This document shows positions 12,401 to 14,060 of a DNA stretch of 14,060 nucleotides, in pieces. The DNA lies in assembly GCA_050730675.1 (NCBI GenBank), contig JBOHNM010000112.1, positions 1 to 14,060 of the forward strand. Reading direction: 5' to 3'. Within the stretch, counting starts at the first letter, position 1. Each line of letters begins with the position of its first letter. The notes under the pieces were generated by a model, which was given only the letters and a program-made list of their open reading frames with translations, searched no databases and was not told the DNA's origin. Origin of the DNA: JBOHNM01 sp050730675. Its GTDB lineage: Bacteria; Planctomycetota; Phycisphaerae; Phycisphaerales; UBA1924. A program made the translations under genes and the position numbers.

Positions 12401-13153
12401 TCACGACCGGGCAAGTTTAGTCGCGTCGTTCGATCCGGCCCGCAAAACACGGATTTCCAGCTCGTGGGCGCTGTGCAATCCGGCCTCGAGCATCGCCTGT
12501 GACCAGCGCAGGCACTCGGGACAGCTGCCGCAGGGGCCGGCGTCCGGCGACTGTCCGGCACTGCACCACCAGGCCAGGGTGACGGGGGCATCCAAGTCGG
12601 CGGCGAGGTCCATGACCTGGGCGTCGGTGAAGTCGATGTAGGGCGTCTCGATCATCAGCCCGCGCGGCCCGGCGTCGATCGCGAGCAGGCGCGAGCAGAG
12701 CAGAGCGCGGTCGAAGGCGTCGGAGACGAGGTCGAGTTCGTCGACGTTGATCTGGTCGGTGGGGATGTTGGGGCCGCCGAGCTGCACGGGCCAGACGACG
12801 CGATGGATGTTGCGGTGGAGGGCGTCGATGCACGCCGAGAGCAGGAGCTCGCTGGCGGCGAGGCCGGTGCGGAGCTTGCCGGGAAGCTCTGCGCGGATCG
12901 AGTCGTCGGCGACGACACGCGCGCCGTGTAGCACGCGCGTGAGGTGGCAGACCTCTGCCGCACGGTCGATCGCGGCGAGGGCCGGAGTCGAGATGCTTGG
13001 GGCGGCCCATGCGACGACCCCTTCACGCGTGGCGGCGAGGCGTGCGGAGCTGTCCTCACCCGAGGCGGGACGGCAGACACCTTCGGCCCAGCACGCCAGC
13101 AGGCTGGCGGGGCCGCCGTCGGTGATGACGAGGGTCTTTTCAGCGTTCCCCAT
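12401..13153 (-). CDS. QueC-like (7-cyano-7-deazaguanine synthase family) protein with degenerate PP-loop
   Basis: This encodes 250 residues from ATG 13153; a TTG two codons earlier is possible, and neither has a clear ribosome binding site. QueC uses ATP and ammonia to turn 7-carboxy-7-deazaguanine into preQ0 in the queuosine pathway. Two QueC hallmarks are visible: the C-terminal zinc cluster WWCSAGQSPDAGPCGSCPEC (Cys197, 208, 211, 214) followed by LRWSQAMLEAG, and IETPYIDFTDAQVMDLAADL (168-187) before it. The N-terminal PP-loop, normally SGGxDS, reads TDGGPAS (11-17), so the leading Ser and the catalytic-type Asp are replaced. The middle (85-165) is weakly conserved. It may be a paralogue with another substrate, or not an ATP pyrophosphatase at all. 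It lies directly upstream of lysC. Family membership is fairly sure; preQ0 synthesis is doubtful. Confidence 0.75.
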   Translation of the reverse strand: MGNAEKTLVITDGGPASLLACWAEGVCRPASGEDSSARLAATREGVVAWAAPSISTPALAAIDRAAEVCHLTRVLHGARVVADDSIRAELPGKLRTGLAASELLLSACIDALHRNIHRVVWPVQLGGPNIPTDQINVDELDLVSDAFDRALLCSRLLAIDAGPRGLMIETPYIDFTDAQVMDLAADLDAPVTLAWWCSAGQSPDAGPCGSCPECLRWSQAMLEAGLHSAHELEIRVLRAGSNDATKLARS

Positions 13154-13282
13154 GGCCAAGGGCTATCGACCCGGGGGCGGATGGGGCTGCAAACTTGCAG
13201 GGTTGGCTCCCCCACTGCCCTCGATCTCAGCCTCGCGGGGGGCGGGGTCTGGGCACCACCGAAACCGGTGCGGGAACCAAAA

Positions 13283-13356
13283 TGCCGAAGGGCGGACTCG
13301 AACCGCCGACCTGAGCGTTATGAATGCTCCGCTCTAACCAGCTGAGCTACTTCGGC
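13283..13356 (-). tRNA. tRNA-Met (CAT), elongator type
   Basis: A 74-base cloverleaf reads on the minus strand: acceptor GCCGAAG/CTTCGGC with A73, D-arm GCTC-AGCTGGTTA-GAGC, anticodon loop TTCATAA with CAT, and T-arm GGCGG-TTCGAGT-CCGCC. The lowest pair of the anticodon stem (GAGCA/CGCTC) is an A-C mismatch. No CCA is encoded. The fully paired acceptor end rules out an initiator. A CAT anticodon could also be tRNA-Ile2, in which the C is modified to lysidine; sequence alone does not exclude this. Confidence 0.93.
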
Positions 13357-13367
13357 CTATCGGGGCA

Positions 13368-13396
13368 AGTTTAGCGGGGTGATTTCGGGTCGTCGA
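13368..13396 (-). promoter_or_regulatory. Candidate promoter of the minus-strand tRNA-Met
   Basis: On the minus strand TCGACG (13396-13391) and TAAACT (13373-13368) are 17 bp apart, and the -10 box ends 11 bases before the tRNA 5' end. Each box matches 4 of 6 consensus bases. The geometry mirrors that of the divergent tRNA promoter. Confidence 0.4.
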
Positions 13397-13407
13397 GTGT
13401 TCGGGGT

Positions 13408-13436
13408 TTGACGATCGCGTGCGAGGCATCTATTGT
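13408..13436 (+). promoter_or_regulatory. Promoter of the initiator tRNA
   Basis: TTGACG (13408-13413) and TATTGT (13431-13436) are separated by 17 bp. The -10 box ends 10 bases before the mature tRNA, so the primary transcript would carry only a few extra 5' bases. Confidence 0.65.
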
Positions 13437-13446
13437 GCCTCACGAC

Positions 13447-13520
<74 letters not shown>

Positions 13521-13526
13521 TTGCCC

Positions 13527-13551
13527 GGGTCGTCCAAAACCTGGATGACCC
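13527..13551 (+). terminator. Hairpin just after tRNA-fMet
   Basis: GGGTCGTCCA (13527-13536) pairs with TGGATGACCC (13542-13551), with one G-T pair, over a 5-base loop, starting 7 bases after the tRNA. It lacks a U-tract, so it is more likely a 3' processing or stability element, or part of a double terminator with the next hairpin. Confidence 0.5.
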
Positions 13552-13567
13552 ACCAGTTAGAGGTGAA

Positions 13568-13598
13568 CGCCCCGACCGCAAGGCCGGGGCGTTTGCGT
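13568..13598 (+). terminator. Rho-independent terminator of the tRNA-fMet transcript
   Basis: CGCCCCG (13568-13574) pairs with CGGGGCG (13585-13591), with a further CC/GG inside, around a GCAA loop. It is followed by TTTGCGTTT. The stem and the TTTGCGTT tail closely match the terminator at 2967-2994. Confidence 0.8.
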
Positions 13599-13850
13599 TT
13601 CTGGGCCACGTTTTGCCGAGTCGCCGACATGCTCGCCGTCGGAAAGTCTCGCCAGTTCGCGCGGTGAGACTCGAAGACAACGCGGCTCGGCCCGCCCGTG
13701 GCCCCCGGAGCCGAGAAAGTCTGAGAGTCTCGGGCACGCCGTTATACCTCCCGCCCCGCAGGTAGCGAGCAGACAACACCGCACGGGGTCGGCGGAGAGC
13801 ATGGCATTGATGAGCGCGGCTCGGCCGGGAAGTGGTCCGATGGGCGCACG
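13599..13850. other. Intergenic stretch without a convincing gene
   Basis: Frames are open on the minus strand at 13557-13802 and 13480-13899, but the first begins without a ribosome binding site and the second runs through the tRNA and its terminators. Neither protein shows domain-like features. The DNA has several short GAGACTC/AGTCTC-type matches (about 13645-13735) but no strong hairpin or repeat that I could establish. Confidence 0.5.
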
Positions 13851-14060
13851 CTAACGACCTCTCCGCCCGGGACGGACCGGCTTGCCATTGGCAGTCCACA
13901 ACCCGAGGATCACGTCAGCGGCAGCATCATCGACGATCGGCCCACCACGAGGACGGTTCACCGCGAGTCTCGGCACGGCGGACGCCACGCGCCGTTGGAA
14001 CCGTGACCAAGGCATCTCCTCGGATGACGAGAGCGACTCGAGGAGCACCCTGTGATAGAC
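13851..14060 (-). CDS. Unrecognised ORF, C-terminal part (start outside window or GTG 14048)
   Basis: The minus-strand frame ending at TAG 13851-13853 is open to the right edge of the window, giving at least 69 residues. A GTG at 14048 could start a 65-residue protein, but no ribosome binding site is visible before it, so continuation beyond the edge is as likely. The visible sequence has a charged N-terminal half (ESLSSSEEMPWSRFQRRV), a middle AVPRLAVNRPRGGPIVDDAAADVI, and a basic end (GKPVRPGRRGR). I recognise no family. Codon choice is less GC-biased at third positions than in the housekeeping genes, so a pseudogene or acquired gene is possible. Confidence 0.35.
   Translation of the reverse strand, partial: VYHRVLLESLSSSEEMPWSRFQRRVASAVPRLAVNRPRGGPIVDDAAADVILGLWTANGKPVRPGRRGR

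Noticed and set aside
10706..12502. 598-codon + strand frame opposite lysC
   Set aside because: It spans the repeat spacer and the antisense of lysC, and shows no domain.

Overview
The window looks like chromosomal DNA from a GC-rich planctomycete, most likely of the Phycisphaerae type. The pointers are two exported proteins whose C-termini are PEP-CTERM-like sorting tails of the VPTPGAAALLGLGG...RRRR kind, a pseudopilin-like protein with the ARRTRCSANLRQL segment common in planctomycetes, and short palindromic repeats with TGAA centres. This taxonomic call is inference from protein style; no rRNA marker is present.

Layout. (1) Positions 1-1719 hold the end of a cysteine-rich probable zinc protein and a helix-turn-helix-like protein, both on the + strand, among low-complexity and repeated DNA. 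The second gene has a promoter placed so that its mRNA would be leaderless. (2) Positions 1720-3662, minus strand: two secreted PEP-CTERM-type proteins, separated by a strong terminator. (3) Positions 3839-7395, minus strand: hutU and hutH, the first two steps of histidine degradation, with a dyad just upstream of hutH. (4) Positions 7521-8852, minus strand: a pseudopilin-like protein and a GNAT acetyltransferase. (5) Positions 8853-9066: a cluster of REP-like hairpins ending in a probable proS terminator. (6) Positions 9067-13153, minus strand: proS (bacterial long form), a spacer with inverted repeats, lysC (aspartokinase with an apparent internal start for a separate regulatory subunit), and a QueC-like protein whose ATP-binding loop is degenerate. 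(7) Positions 13283-13520: divergent tRNA genes, elongator-type Met(CAT) on minus and initiator fMet(CAT) on plus, followed by terminators. (8) The right edge holds the C-terminal part of an unrecognised minus-strand ORF.

The genes are mainly housekeeping and catabolic, and they do not add up to one new system. I see no defence island, CRISPR array, integrase or biosynthetic cluster. The observations most worth following up are the aspartokinase internal start, the QueC-like protein with altered PP-loop residues placed upstream of lysC, the REP-like array, the hutH upstream dyad, and the leaderless promoter before the helix-turn-helix-like gene. Nearly all long + strand reading frames between 1534 and 13150 are antisense shadows of the minus-strand genes, caused by high GC at third codon positions.
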